Part shown: positions 27,501 through 36,560 of the stretch, piece after piece
Position numbering within the stretch: the first letter of the stretch is position 1
How the letters are laid out: the number at the start of each line of letters is the position of its first letter
Assembly (NCBI RefSeq): GCF_008312935.1
Contig: NZ_VSZO01000053.1
Coordinates: 372,001-436,000 of the forward strand
Direction: 5' to 3'
Source: Roseiconus lacunae
Lineage (GTDB): Bacteria > Planctomycetota > Planctomycetia > Pirellulales > Pirellulaceae
DNA: 64,000 nt
Notes under the pieces: generated by a model
Seen by the model: the letters and a program-made list of their open reading frames with translations, nothing else
What the model was told of the DNA's origin: nothing
Database searches by the model: none
Made by a program: the position numbers and the translations under genes

Positions 27501-30482
27501 ATCGGCACCGCCCAGGATCTCTGTGACACTCAGGGCGGCGGTGCTTTGCACATTAACCACGTCGTCACCCGCACCCGCCTGGATAGAATTGACCGACGAT
27601 TCTCCGACGGCCTGCAAGGTCACGACATCGATGTCACTTCCGCCGTCGATCGCCAAGCCACTCGATAGGCCTGTACCGGCGATTTCAACATCGTCATCAC
27701 CGTCGCCGGTTGCCACACGCAGCAAACTTCCATCACCCGTCGTCGTGACTGTCACGGTGTCTTCGCCCGATCCGGTTTCCACGGTCATCAAGCTTTGGTT
27801 TCCCGTATCAGGAATCACCACGGTATCGTCGCCCGCGCCGGTATCGAAGGATACTGCCGACGAAGGTGGAAATAGATTGACGTTCAACAAATCGTTGCCG
27901 CTACCCGTTTCCAGACCAAAACTCTCCATCGTCGCTAAATCGATCTCGGGACCGCCCGATCGTGCCAGCTCGGTTGAAGTAAAGTTGTATTGATGGTCCA
28001 CCAGCGTCGCGCGATCGCTAAAGTTCACTTGATCGCCACGAGGCGCGGTCACTGACACCGTTTCGGTCTTGACCATCAGCGAATCCACGATTTCCGGTGG
28101 CACCGATTCGCTGTCACCGAACAAGCAAACTTGACCAGCGATGCCGTCAAGTGATCCGTTCAGATTGCCTACCGGAGACACTCGGTCCCCGTCGGCAGCA
28201 GACGAGACATTGAACGTGTCATTTCCGTTTCCGCCATAAATTTCGACGAAGCTATCGACCGCCGTCGTTTGCAGGTTTGCGATGTCATCGCCATCGTCGG
28301 TGCGAACGTGCAAGACGCTTTGTACGCCGATCGCTTGTACTGTTACCACGTCAGATTCACTGCCCGTCGAAACACGAACGCCGGACTGAACTCCGGTTCC
28401 GCTGATGATGATATCGTCTTCGCCCGCACCGGTGATGAGCTCCGTAACACTCGCAAGTCCGCTGTCGGTCATGATTATCGTGTCGTCTTCGGTGCCGGTA
28501 TCCACCGTCAAGATGCCGCCATCACCGGTCGTCTCGATCGAAAGGGTGTCTTCGCCGGCCGACGTTTCCACTCGGGTCGTCCCAACCGCGGTCGACTGCA
28601 CCGTGACTTGATCGTTGCCCGCTCCGGTTACCAAATTCAGCGTTTCTGCGCCGTCGTATACGATCTCTGGTTGCCCCTGCCGGGTGTAGGCCGTGTTGGT
28701 CAGTGTATAGACGTGGTCGACAACAGTGCCTTGGTCGCTGATGTTCAATACATCGCCAACGGGAACAGTCGCGGTGACGGCTGCGCCTTTGACTGTGACG
28801 CTTGCCGAGTTTTCCGGGATTCCAGAATTGCCGCCGGCAAACACACAAAGTTCCCCTAACAATCCATCCAACGTTCCCGCGAGGGTCCCACTAGGGACGA
28901 GCCGATCTCCGTTCGCATCGGAACTAACGTTGATCGTATCGGCGGAGTCACCAGTGAAGACGTCGGTAAAGCTGTCGGTGGCGGTCGTTCGGACATTGAC
29001 GATGTCGATTCCTTCCCCCGTCATGATCTGGTTGACGCTACCGGAGCCGACCGACAGTAAATTAACCAAGTCCGATTCCGTGCCGGTATCGATGCTCAAC
29101 CCGCTTCCTGGACCTGTTGCCTGAATCGAAATGTCATCGTCATCTTGTCCGGTTTGCAACACGGTGACGCTGGCATCACCCGTGGAGCTTATGATGGCGG
29201 CATCACTTCCTGCCCCAAGGTCGACACGCAATAAGCTACCAGCCGCCGTGGTGGTAAGATCCAATTGATCATCGCCGTTGTTGGTTTCGACGACCGTTTC
29301 GATTGCCGCAGTTGACTGCACATCGATCAAGTCATTGCCGCTGCCGGTACGCAGCGTTAACTGTTCGATAGTCCCGTAGGTTATCGTCGGAGAACCGAGT
29401 CTGGATACCGACGTTCCCGTTACTTCGTATGTCTGCAAGCCAACCGTTCCTGAGTCGTCGATCATCAACGCATCACCCGCGTCGAGGACGGCAGAAACGT
29501 CGTTACCTTTGGCGGTGACCGTTTCGCTGCTGATGACCCCGACCGGTTGGGCACCACCGTTGACCACCAGCGAACCTAAAATCGTATCCAGTGTACCTGC
29601 CGGGGAGGTCACTGTAATCGTGTCAGCTCCCTCTCCACCGTTGATAGTGGCGCTCAATGTCGCTGACAGATGATCGACAAAAATGTTGTCGTCGGCTTCG
29701 CCACCGTTGACAATCAATTCCGTCGTTGCGGTTGCCGAATCCAATTCGGAAATTTGAATTTGATCGACCCCGGATCCTCCATTGACCGTGATCAAGTCTG
29801 ACGGGCTGACAAACGAGACGACTTCACCAAGACTAGAATCGATGCGATTGACACCATCACCGGGGGTGACATCGTCTGACAACGAAATCGATTCGTCGCC
29901 ACCGAGAAACGTGAAGCTAATCGATTGAGAAGCCATTCCAACCAGGATCGGCTCCAACCCAGAATAGCTGATCGCTTGATTCAGGCCTTGCGGATCGGAT
30001 TCTAAGTCAATCGTGCCACGATGCTCGTCGACAAAGCCCATCGCGATCGTTTCGACCGATCCATTTTGCAAGTTTAGGGAATCGCCCGGACCAGGGTTCT
30101 GATCGCCACCTTCGTACGTGATCGGCACCATAAAATCGCCGCCGATGAAATCGACAACCAACTCGTTGCTGTCCGATCCGCCGTTGATTTCAATGCTGCC
30201 GATTTCGCTCAAAGGTTCGACAGCCAGAACTGCGTCTTGATTCAAATCGTAGACCAATAGCGCGCCTTCGACGACCGAGATCCGTGTCCTGTTAATTTCG
30301 TCGGGCTGCAGTGACGGATCGTCCGGAATGTCAAACACGAACGCGTCGCCGGCGAGCAGTTCGCGTCGTTCGAGCGATTCGGCGAACAGCCTTCTGCGCC
30401 GCCGTTTCAGGCGTGGCTTCGCATTCGAAGATCGTCGATCGTGAAGTCGACTCGAGTGGGGGCGTCGAGAAAATTGGGGCAT
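24558..30482 (-). CDS. Giant repetitive cell-surface protein with RTX-like turns and a dockerin domain
   Basis: 1974 residues. The amino end has an Arg-rich stretch and the signal ESLERRELLAGD (about 35-46), a planctomycete surface-protein motif of the LEPR/LLA type. The bulk (about 290-1500) consists of five modules of about 240 residues, each with a GDRLxPxGTxxGxLDGLLGQLCVFG-like block followed by some six beta-turn units rich in GxGxDD, the pattern of calcium-binding beta-roll or filamentous repeats. Classical RTX nonapeptides follow (FGGSGQDLLTGGSGVDLLY, about 1700-1750). A type I dockerin with two calcium loops (DVNRDGAISPLDA and DVNGNGIVEPRDA) sits at about 1855-1925. The protein is acidic and nearly Lys-free. 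It is probably a secreted, calcium-stabilised surface or matrix protein; the partner of the dockerin is not in the window. Confidence 0.85.
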   Translation of the reverse strand: MPQFSRRPHSSRLHDRRSSNAKPRLKRRRRRLFAESLERRELLAGDAFVFDIPDDPSLQPDEINRTRISVVEGALLVYDLNQDAVLAVEPLSEIGSIEINGGSDSNELVVDFIGGDFMVPITYEGGDQNPGPGDSLNLQNGSVETIAMGFVDEHRGTIDLESDPQGLNQAISYSGLEPILVGMASQSISFTFLGGDESISLSDDVTPGDGVNRIDSSLGEVVSFVSPSDLITVNGGSGVDQIQISELDSATATTELIVNGGEADDNIFVDHLSATLSATINGGEGADTITVTSPAGTLDTILGSLVVNGGAQPVGVISSETVTAKGNDVSAVLDAGDALMIDDSGTVGLQTYEVTGTSVSRLGSPTITYGTIEQLTLRTGSGNDLIDVQSTAAIETVVETNNGDDQLDLTTTAAGSLLRVDLGAGSDAAIISSTGDASVTVLQTGQDDDDISIQATGPGSGLSIDTGTESDLVNLLSVGSGSVNQIMTGEGIDIVNVRTTATDSFTDVFTGDSADTINVSSDANGDRLVPSGTLAGTLDGLLGELCVFAGGNSGIPENSASVTVKGAAVTATVPVGDVLNISDQGTVVDHVYTLTNTAYTRQGQPEIVYDGAETLNLVTGAGNDQVTVQSTAVGTTRVETSAGEDTLSIETTGDGGILTVDTGTEDDTIIMTDSGLASVTELITGAGEDDIIISGTGVQSGVRVSTGSESDVVTVQAIGVQSVLHVRTDDGDDIANLQTTAVDSFVEIYGGNGNDTFNVSSAADGDRVSPVGNLNGSLDGIAGQVCLFGDSESVPPEIVDSLMVKTETVSVTAPRGDQVNFSDRATLVDHQYNFTSTELARSGGPEIDLATMESFGLETGSGNDLLNVNLFPPSSAVSFDTGAGDDTVVIPDTGNQSLMTVETGSGEDTVTVTTTGDGSLLRVATGDGDDDVEIAGTGLSSGLAIDGGSDIDVVTLQAVGESSVNSIQAGAGDDVVNVQSTAALSVTEILGGADDDSIVVSSDANGDRLTPRGTPSGDLDGLLGQLCLDGQTNDPTLTLSETVTAKAMDVTVSIAVGDSVYVSDASAGSGQTYTINDGSFERSGGVLFELLDTELLDISTSMFADTVTINDTADATFTRLDTVDGDDAVDVITSGSGSIVTVETGSGSDLLTVLSTGDDGIVKLSSGQDDDDVEIVASGQTSGIGVDAGSGIDLIDVRDTGTASFLEVRLGSGDDIANVQGTGADSRSDFFGDDDDDTFNLTDNADGTRLNPRGSQTGTLDGLRGQICVFGVADTAAGSVTVDVQAHRTDADVANVSETVELGDELNVIDNSSLSDQIYDITAAEIQRTGINAVTITYGDVESVKLESGSGNDTVNVASTAEEVYTQVLTHDGNDTVTITTTGQDSIVDVITGTDEDQVSITTTGTSSITGVTTDGGSDTFETGAIGNESGLMVHTGDEDDAVSLLASPTSPTGPNESLINIQTGLGADAFEVNEVYLNTVVDLQGGADNDNFRLIADGADSTGYLRRLNDDPNNTPTLDSAAATRQLFIDGGANEATTRPINEGAGTIGANMNPIELSEPAIEVGDRIVVDASSATVDLDLRYVITGPAEGVFATTVPGSPRATVGNEVFETASIESVDILTGSADDLMTISSDIPFDIGTSLQRIGWSAGAGTDKIEVQGTVADDQITIGNLGDAVDEPMEISGVEFIRIAGEQGDDQLVNRTAVMSVIDGLAGNDIMFGGSGQDLLTGGSGVDLLYARDGNDILFSDQDLGSNTPDISDGEILDGGSENVIPLGDICIQHGADQIRTCEVVGDGGGEKDVLTWLRAIFIDPDVISFDPLHPALTPFLPAFPNPVPLLAVTEPSKLPLGALASEDFPTTPEDLSVAMDVNRDGAISPLDALSVINTLAIMQAGEAEPVEFRSAADVNGNGIVEPRDALMLINYLAVAKSQSEGSATASTNSDSDSWAWLDSVDHIFGEDDDESWLNGDGVLF
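26700..29650 (-). repeat. In-gene tandem modules of about 720 bp
   Basis: The block encoding GDRLxPxG recurs near 28890, 28170, 27450 and 26720, a spacing of about 720-730 bases. With the more diverged first module it makes five tandem modules inside the surface protein gene. Nucleotide identity is low enough that the modules look ancient, though short exact stretches recur. Confidence 0.7.
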
Positions 30483-30819
30483 GGTGTGGTTCTCGGAACG
30501 ATACTCGTTGCGGGAGGGGCGCAGCTTGATCGTCTCCGAGCACGTGCCGATCGGTCGCCGTCTCTACGCGGTTGTTCACGGATCACACCCAGGCTGCACC
30601 CCTGGGGGGATAGTAAAGTCGGGCAAAATAGATCGATCAAGGCCCAGTTTGACGGATGGAGCGATTATTGACGCTATCTACATCTGTCGACTGCTACGGG
30701 GACTCTGATCGCCCGACGTCTCGAGCCTGATGTCGTTCACCCTCCCCCTCGCCGGAACGGTGGTTCTCAAGTCCTTGGTGGCGACCTTCGGGGCGTACCG
30801 GAGAATCTCGATTTGGGCA
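30483..30819. other. Intergenic region upstream of the giant surface protein
   Basis: About 340 bases; should contain the promoter of the surface protein gene. A sigma70-like pair is listed at 30612-30640. Plus- and minus-strand ORFs here are judged spurious. Confidence 0.4.
30612..30640 (-). promoter_or_regulatory. Possible promoter of the giant surface protein gene
   Basis: On the minus strand TTGATC (30635-30640) and TTTACT (30612-30617) are 17 bases apart, about 130 bases before the ATG at 30482. Motif resemblance only. Confidence 0.25.
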
Positions 30820-31125
30820 TCACTGCCGGTTTTCGCGAGTCAACGAGCCTCGCAATAAATCCCACGCGAACCATTCGGCGACGACCAGCAGCAACGGAAC
30901 CGTGAAAAGGACGAACTGAAAAATACTGCGCCGTTCCGCCCACTCGGGATGATCATCGACAATCCAATGCAAGGCGAACAACGTGAGCGAGCCGTTCAGA
31001 AACAGCATCACGGACGTGATCGCAGCCATGAAGGTCACCGAGAGTGCCAGCATGACTAGCGAAAAGAAACCCGGCGGACGCTGCTGAGAAGGTCTCGCCA
31101 CGGCGGGCGAGCGTCCGCGACTCAT
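30820..31125 (-). CDS. Small two-helix membrane protein coupled to thioredoxin-like gene
   Basis: 101 residues with two hydrophobic segments (about 20-46 and 70-90). The amino terminus is basic and Pro-rich and the carboxyl end is charged. The ATG overlaps the stop of the upstream thioredoxin-like gene by four bases (ATGA), which indicates translational coupling and a shared function or membrane location. I do not recognise a family. Confidence 0.65.
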   Translation of the reverse strand: MSRGRSPAVARPSQQRPPGFFSLVMLALSVTFMAAITSVMLFLNGSLTLFALHWIVDDHPEWAERRSIFQFVLFTVPLLLVVAEWFAWDLLRGSLTRENRQ

Positions 31126-31763
31126 CTTGATCGCCTTCGCCGTTCGCGCTCGATTCGGATGCGGCAGCCGATAGGGACCGTTTCTGCAACTTGCACTGAT
31201 TGTCCATTCATCAATGCATCAATCGCATCCTTCAGATAGGATTTCGTAACCTCCGAACCGTCCGGGCTGTCGTCCAATGATCCCATGTAAGCGATTCTAC
31301 GTTCGCGATCGAGCAGGAAAAATTCTGGCGTATACTTCGCACCAAATTGCTTGGCGATCTGTTGGGATTCGTCAAATAGGTACGTGAACGGGTACTTCTT
31401 CTCAGCCGCCCGAGCCTTCATCGCCGGCATTCGATCTTCTTCGACTTTATTGACGTTGATCGCTACCACCTTGATCCCTTGCGGCGCGAGCGACTCGGCT
31501 AATTTGATCAAACGTTCTTCGGCGTCGATTGCGTACGGACAGGAATTGCAAGTGAAGACAACGATGACCGCGGGGGCATCTTTGAGATCTGAGAGTGAGT
31601 GTGACTCGCCATCGGTCCCGGGCAGGTCTTTCCACTGCGGAGCCTTGTCGCCGATGTCGATTGTCGTGTTGTACTTGCCGGCATCAACGTTCCCCGCCCA
31701 GATTGACAGGAAACAACAGGCTGCGACAACGTTGGTGATCGACAAGGATTTTAGACAAGCCAT
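31122..31763 (-). CDS. Exported thioredoxin-like (AhpC/TSA-redoxin) protein
   Basis: 213 residues from the ATG at 31763, which begins a signal peptide (MACLKSLSITNVVAACCFLS); the ORF extends 19 codons upstream without signal character. The redoxin fold shows IGDKAPQWKDLPGTDGESHSLSDLKD, then the active-site region FTCNSCPYAIDAEERL, followed by KVVAINVNKVEEDRMPAM and FGAKYTPEFFLLDRERRIAYMGSLDD. The CxxC is present as C-N-S-C, where many homologues have CNHC. A further conserved Cys occurs in VPIGCRIRI near the end. It probably acts in the periplasm as a thiol reductase or peroxidase-like protein; its partner is unknown. The downstream membrane protein overlaps by four bases. Confidence 0.85.
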   Translation of the reverse strand: MACLKSLSITNVVAACCFLSIWAGNVDAGKYNTTIDIGDKAPQWKDLPGTDGESHSLSDLKDAPAVIVVFTCNSCPYAIDAEERLIKLAESLAPQGIKVVAINVNKVEEDRMPAMKARAAEKKYPFTYLFDESQQIAKQFGAKYTPEFFLLDRERRIAYMGSLDDSPDGSEVTKSYLKDAIDALMNGQSVQVAETVPIGCRIRIERERRRRSR

Positions 31764-31919
31764 AACTTGAAAGTTCGATTGAATTTTGGGCGCGTTGGTC
31801 GTAACACAAACCGGGATCATCGGGGCTGGCTGAAAGATCGGGCATCATCACCAGGTAAAGGCAGCCGATGATGCCGGGACGTGCCGATGCCGCGACACGG
31901 CACGTCATCGTCAAGCCAG

Positions 31920-33290
31920 CTATTGCTGAGGCGTCGTGATCGTTTGGCGTTCTTTGACAGGGTACCAATTTTCGATCTTCTGAGCCAACTTGGCAACGAT
32001 CTCGGGGTGCCCCGCGGCAACATTGTTCTGCTCGGCTGGGTCGTCAATCAACTGAAACAACTGCGGGCCTTTCTCGGTCCGTGGGTGCGTCGACTTGTAT
32101 CGGTTGACTTCGCCGTCATAGGTCAGCAGCAATTTCCACGGGCCTTCGATTACCCAGCGGTAGAGCAGCGATGCTTCGGGGTTTTCGATATCCGCGATGT
32201 CGTGTGCAAAGCTTTCCCCAAAGATTGTGTCTCGATCGATGGGTTGACCGGTGGTGAGTTCTTCAAGCAGATTCAGACCCGGGAGATCCTTGGAAACCTT
32301 GCCGCCGGCTGCGGCCAGAAAGGTCGGGTAAATGTCTAGGCTGGTAGCGAGTTCCTCGCGGCGACCTGGCTCGATTGTGCCTGGCATCCAATAAAAGATT
32401 GGCGTTCGAACTCCGCCTTCATAGGGAGTTTGCTTGCTGCGCGGTGCGTAGCCGCGGGCCTCTGGGTTTTGGATCCAACCGTTGTCCGTCAGGTAGACAA
32501 TCATCGTGTTTTCGGCCAGGCCACGTTCCTCGAGTGACTTCATCAATTCGCCACAAGTCTCGTCAAACCATTCACACATCGCGTAGTACTTTGCGACTGT
32601 TAATGGACGTCCGTCACGATACTTTTCCAACAACCGTTCTGGCGGAGTGTGGGGCGTGTGCGGCATGAACGGCGCGTACCACAGGTAGAACGGTTTGTCT
32701 TGTTCTTTGGCATGATCCAAGAAACCGTTGATCTCGCCGATCCCTTGCCGCCCGATTTTCAAGCCAACGTCACCGTGTCGACCGCCTTTTTCAGGAAAGC
32801 CTTGGGTCATGCCGTGCGTGAAACCAGCGTTTTGGAAACTGCCTTCCCACAGCTTTCCGCTTTGATGACTGAGGTAGCCGAGTTTACCGAGTGCTTCGGG
32901 CAATGTCTCGAAGCGATCGAGGTATGAAATCAGTTGGGCGCGTCGTTGGTTATAAAGTTCCGAATCGCGTTCCGCATATTTGGGGGAAGGGTCGTTTCCG
33001 GTCACCCCATGCGTCGACGCGTAATGACCGGTTAGCAACGTATGAAGAGACGGGCGACATAGTCCGGTCGGAACATATCCACGGGGGAAGACGGCCGACT
33101 GCCGGGCTAATTTGTCGAGGTTCGGCGTCTGTACATCCGGGTGGCCCATGAATCCGTAGTCGGTCCAGCCCATGTCGTCGCTTAGCAGCATGACGAGGTT
33201 AGGCGGTTTGGCTTCGGCAAAGTCACTTTGGAACGCCAGCAACGAACACAGAAACGCGAGTAATCCGACGAAGCAACGAGGCTTGGACAT
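31920..33290 (-). CDS. Exported sulfatase (alkaline phosphatase superfamily), active-site variant C-R-P-S-L
   Basis: 456 residues from the ATG at 33290, which opens a signal peptide (MSKPRCFVGLLAFLCSLLAF); the frame extends 28 codons upstream. Sulfatase blocks are PPNLVMLLSDDMGWTDYG (metal Asp pair D38, D39), TPNLDKLARQS, the formylglycine region TGLCRPSLHTLLTGHY (C78), and DNGW for the second metal site. The consensus for formylglycine formation is C-x-P-x-R; here the fifth position is Leu (L82). Planctomycetes encode many sulfatases, used to degrade sulfated algal polysaccharides. The substrate cannot be predicted. It lies downstream of the molybdopterin oxidoreductase gene on the same strand, about 100 bases apart. 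Confidence 0.88.
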   Translation of the reverse strand: MSKPRCFVGLLAFLCSLLAFQSDFAEAKPPNLVMLLSDDMGWTDYGFMGHPDVQTPNLDKLARQSAVFPRGYVPTGLCRPSLHTLLTGHYASTHGVTGNDPSPKYAERDSELYNQRRAQLISYLDRFETLPEALGKLGYLSHQSGKLWEGSFQNAGFTHGMTQGFPEKGGRHGDVGLKIGRQGIGEINGFLDHAKEQDKPFYLWYAPFMPHTPHTPPERLLEKYRDGRPLTVAKYYAMCEWFDETCGELMKSLEERGLAENTMIVYLTDNGWIQNPEARGYAPRSKQTPYEGGVRTPIFYWMPGTIEPGRREELATSLDIYPTFLAAAGGKVSKDLPGLNLLEELTTGQPIDRDTIFGESFAHDIADIENPEASLLYRWVIEGPWKLLLTYDGEVNRYKSTHPRTEKGPQLFQLIDDPAEQNNVAAGHPEIVAKLAQKIENWYPVKERQTITTPQQ

Positions 33291-33391
33291 GGCAGGTATT
33301 GATCGGGAGGTGGGGCAGGGGGGGAGGAAGACGACGGGCGATATCATAACTGCCGCGACGGCGAAATGAATCACCGGGAGTTGACGTGAGG

Positions 33392-35644
33392 CTACTCGGC
33401 AATCACTTCGACAACGACACCCTTGAAAGCAGGCGTTTTGCTTTGCGGATCGGCGTGCCGGGAGACTAGCACGTTTGATTCTGGGTAGTACATCAGCGCG
33501 TTTCCACTGCGGATCGAATCGTAGCCGCGAGCGAGAATCTGGTTCAATTCGCCGGTGTCGCTTCGCACCGTGACTTTTTGATCGTGCGAGAGGCCTAGAC
33601 GTTTCAAGTCGTCGGGATGCATCAAGATGATGTCGCGACGTTCTTGGTTGCGATAAAGATCTTCTTCTTCGTAGACAACGGTGTTGAACTGGCCTTCGCT
33701 ACGAACGGTCATGAGGCGAAGCTGGTTCGACTCGGTTCCTTTCAAGTCGGGTAGGCTGTGGCAATGCAAAACGCCCCGTCCGTCAGGCGTGCCGAACGTC
33801 GGCTCATGGAACGTGCGTCCTTCGATTTGAAACTCTTCCTTGGTTTCATCGATCTGCGAGATCTTTCCGTAGCCGGGGACGACCGCACCGATCCACTTGC
33901 GAATCGTCGAGGGTTGCGCCAAGTCATCCCAGTCGATTCCGGGTGTGTCGGGTAACAAACGTTTGCCGATCGCCGCGATGACCGAAATCTCACTTCGCGG
34001 GCCGGGGAGACGCGCCGGGCCACCGTCGCTGAGCCGGACGAAGTTGAACATCGATTCTTGGGTCGTCGGCGAAGGCTCTTCGTCACGCGCCAGGACAGGC
34101 AAAACGATGGTTTCGCGAGCCAACCCGTGCGCGTGGCCGGTGTTGAGCGTCGTGCTCATCATCACGTTCAAGTCTAAGTTGGACATTGCTTTGTCGGCGA
34201 AAGTCGAATCGGGATTTGATCCAAATAGATTCCCGCCAAGACAGAAGCCAACTTTGATCTCGCCTCGCTCTGCCGCTTCCATGCACTCGAGCGTGTCTTT
34301 GCCTGGAGTTTCCGGAAGGTTCACGCCGAACTGTTCTCGGAGCGCCGTGAAGATTTGGTCTTTCAGTTTGGGCGTCACACCGACCGAACCGATTCCTTGA
34401 ACATTGCTGTGCCCACGGATTGGCATCAATCCGCATCCTTCACGACCGACCATCCCCCGTGCGAATGCTAGGTTGGCGATTGCCTGGACATTGTCAACGC
34501 CATGAGCGTGATGGGTGATTCCCATCGTCCATGAAAAAACGGTGCGTTTCGATTGGGAATAGAGTTTGGCGATCGATTCGATTTCGCTTCTCGCGACGCC
34601 GGACTTGGTTTCGATTTCGTGCCAAGATAGGTCATCGAGTGATTGTTGCCATTGATCCAACCCGGTGGTGTGTTGGCCTAAGAATGGTTCGTCGAACGCA
34701 CCGAGTTGTTTCGTCGCTTTGGCGAGCCCCCATAGCAATGCTAAGTCACCACCGATGTGGGGCTGGACATAGTGCGAGGCGATCTTGGTACCCTTGAGTA
34801 ACGAAATCGGATCGCTAGGAATCCGAAAGTTGATCAACCCCGTTTCGCGAACCGGATTGATCACGATCACATGACCACCGGCGCGTCGCACCCGCATCAA
34901 ACTGGTCATCAATCGCGGGTGATTACTGGCCGGGTTACCCCCGATCAAGAAAACCGTATCGGCCTTTTCCAGGTCTTCGAGAACGATCGTTGCCGTCCCG
35001 CTGCCGACACTCGTTTGCAGGCCGACGCCGCTGGCTTGGTGGCAGTAGTAGCTGCAGTTGTTGACGTTGTTGGTGCCATAAACTCGGGCGAGCAATTGCA
35101 ACAGGAAACCCGCCTCATTGCTGCTGCGTCCGCTGAAGTACCAAAAGCTTTCGTCCGGAGTGATTTTTCGGAGGTGCGATGCGATCGAATCAAACGCTTC
35201 CTTCCACGTGATCACTTCATAGTGCGATGCCCCCGCGCGATAACGCAGCGGGTGGATTAACCGCCCAGACGTTTCCAGTTCACGGGGCGACCAGCGTTTC
35301 AAAGACTCGATCGAGTTCTGTTTCCAGAAATTCGGATCGATCCCCGGCTGCATATCGGCCGCCATCGCCTGCATGCTTTTTTTGCAGACTTCGAACGCAT
35401 GACCAAGTTCGTTGACCATGCCACCTTTTTGGCCGCCCATCCCCACGGCACAGGTCTTGCAACTATTTCGCGTCCGCAACGCTTGGTAGAGCTTCCAAAC
35501 TCCGCCCGCTTCGCGTCCTTTCTTGATGGTGTAGAGAATTGCGCGAAATCCGCCACCGCTGCCGACTCTCAATGGATTGATCCTCTGGAAAATAATCGCA
35601 TGTCCGGAAAGCCTTATCGTAGCAGAGCAGCCATCGTTCGGCAT
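33392..35644 (-). CDS. Molybdopterin-dependent oxidoreductase, FdhF/YdeP family
   Basis: 750 residues, the usual length for the YdeP subfamily of formate-dehydrogenase-like enzymes. Landmarks are GGVWKLYQALRTRNSCKTCAVGMGG with a CxxC near residue 62, WFSGRSSNEAGFLLQ-type sequence (SFWYFSGRSSNEAGF), NCSYYCHQASGVGLQTSVGSG, FLIGGNPASNHPRL, the molybdopterin dinucleotide block (FSWTMGITHHAHGVDNVQAIANLAFARGMVG) and a carboxyl molydop-binding domain (MHPDDLKRLGL). The physiological reaction of the family is not established; E. coli YdeP is linked to acid resistance. The true start could lie slightly downstream of 35644. It is divergent from the gene at 35808. Confidence 0.88.
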   Translation of the reverse strand: MPNDGCSATIRLSGHAIIFQRINPLRVGSGGGFRAILYTIKKGREAGGVWKLYQALRTRNSCKTCAVGMGGQKGGMVNELGHAFEVCKKSMQAMAADMQPGIDPNFWKQNSIESLKRWSPRELETSGRLIHPLRYRAGASHYEVITWKEAFDSIASHLRKITPDESFWYFSGRSSNEAGFLLQLLARVYGTNNVNNCSYYCHQASGVGLQTSVGSGTATIVLEDLEKADTVFLIGGNPASNHPRLMTSLMRVRRAGGHVIVINPVRETGLINFRIPSDPISLLKGTKIASHYVQPHIGGDLALLWGLAKATKQLGAFDEPFLGQHTTGLDQWQQSLDDLSWHEIETKSGVARSEIESIAKLYSQSKRTVFSWTMGITHHAHGVDNVQAIANLAFARGMVGREGCGLMPIRGHSNVQGIGSVGVTPKLKDQIFTALREQFGVNLPETPGKDTLECMEAAERGEIKVGFCLGGNLFGSNPDSTFADKAMSNLDLNVMMSTTLNTGHAHGLARETIVLPVLARDEEPSPTTQESMFNFVRLSDGGPARLPGPRSEISVIAAIGKRLLPDTPGIDWDDLAQPSTIRKWIGAVVPGYGKISQIDETKEEFQIEGRTFHEPTFGTPDGRGVLHCHSLPDLKGTESNQLRLMTVRSEGQFNTVVYEEEDLYRNQERRDIILMHPDDLKRLGLSHDQKVTVRSDTGELNQILARGYDSIRSGNALMYYPESNVLVSRHADPQSKTPAFKGVVVEVIAE

Positions 35645-35807
35645 GGGCAGCGTCGATTCCGTTCTTGCCTAATCGGCAATCTTTCCCGGGTCGCATTTAA
35701 TCCTTCGTTTGGAGGATTCCCTGTTTCAGATTTATTCGGTCGACCGACAGTGTTAACGACGTGTCTAGGTCGTTTTAGTGATTCGGAATTAGGGCGGAGA
35801 ACAAGCG

Positions 35808-36560
35808 ATGCCACTTCGGAAGCTGTGGGATTCGATTCGTGGAAAAGCGGACAAGCCGGTCGCGGCTGAAACCCGTGAAACGATACCGATCTCGGTGGCC
35901 GAGGAACGTGCTCGAAATAACGTTCAAAGTCAGCCTGCGGCAGACGAAGCCGCTTCGGCAACTCCTTCACCGATTCGATCGTCAGCAGCCCAACCTCCTG
36001 GTCCGCCCCCTGGACCCGCGGACGCTACACCGGTCAGGCAAGATGCCAGTTCTGCCAGGAAGGCAACCGGTGCCGCAAAACCAGTGCTGGACCGCCAGGA
36101 CAAAAAGCTTTGCCGACGATTGGAATCGATGGACGTCCAGACAGTTCTCGAAGTCGGCGTGGGCGATGGGGCACGCGGGTTGGGGGTTGTCGAATCGCTG
36201 ACACGGCATGGCCATTCCACGCCCGTCTGCTACATCGCGGTCGACTTGTTCGAAATGGATGAGCAAACCGCAGACGGCAAAGCCCCGTTGCAACTCCGTG
36301 ATTTTCACCGACAGCTTCGCGAGTACCCCGCCAAAGTTCACTTGGTACCGATGCCGGCCGATCAAGGACTCGATCGGGTGCTGCGGACTTACGGCCAAGT
36401 GGACGTGATCATCTGGGCGAAACCCGCCGCCCCTTCGGCAACCCAGGCATCGCTGTTGAGCCGATTGAGTAAGCCGACGACGGTGATGATGAAGCGAGAA
36501 AACGGCAGCTGGAGCGAAAGCTCCTCGGCGACCGCCGTCAACTCTCGCAAGGCCGCCTAG
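35808..36560 (+). CDS. Class I SAM-methyltransferase-like protein, unknown substrate
   Basis: 250 residues. The first 95 are a low-complexity Ala/Pro/Ser-rich region. The rest contains a methyltransferase-like motif I, VLEVGVGDGARGLGVVESL (about 113-131), followed by YIAVDLFEMDE and VHLVPMPADQGLDRVLRTYGQVDVIIW. The usual substrate and later motifs are weak, so it may be a non-catalytic or very diverged member. No signal peptide is seen, so it is probably cytoplasmic. The gene is divergent from the molybdopterin oxidoreductase and followed by a gap containing a REP-like arm. Confidence 0.6.
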   Translation: MPLRKLWDSIRGKADKPVAAETRETIPISVAEERARNNVQSQPAADEAASATPSPIRSSAAQPPGPPPGPADATPVRQDASSARKATGAAKPVLDRQDKKLCRRLESMDVQTVLEVGVGDGARGLGVVESLTRHGHSTPVCYIAVDLFEMDEQTADGKAPLQLRDFHRQLREYPAKVHLVPMPADQGLDRVLRTYGQVDVIIWAKPAAPSATQASLLSRLSKPTTVMMKRENGSWSESSSATAVNSRKAA

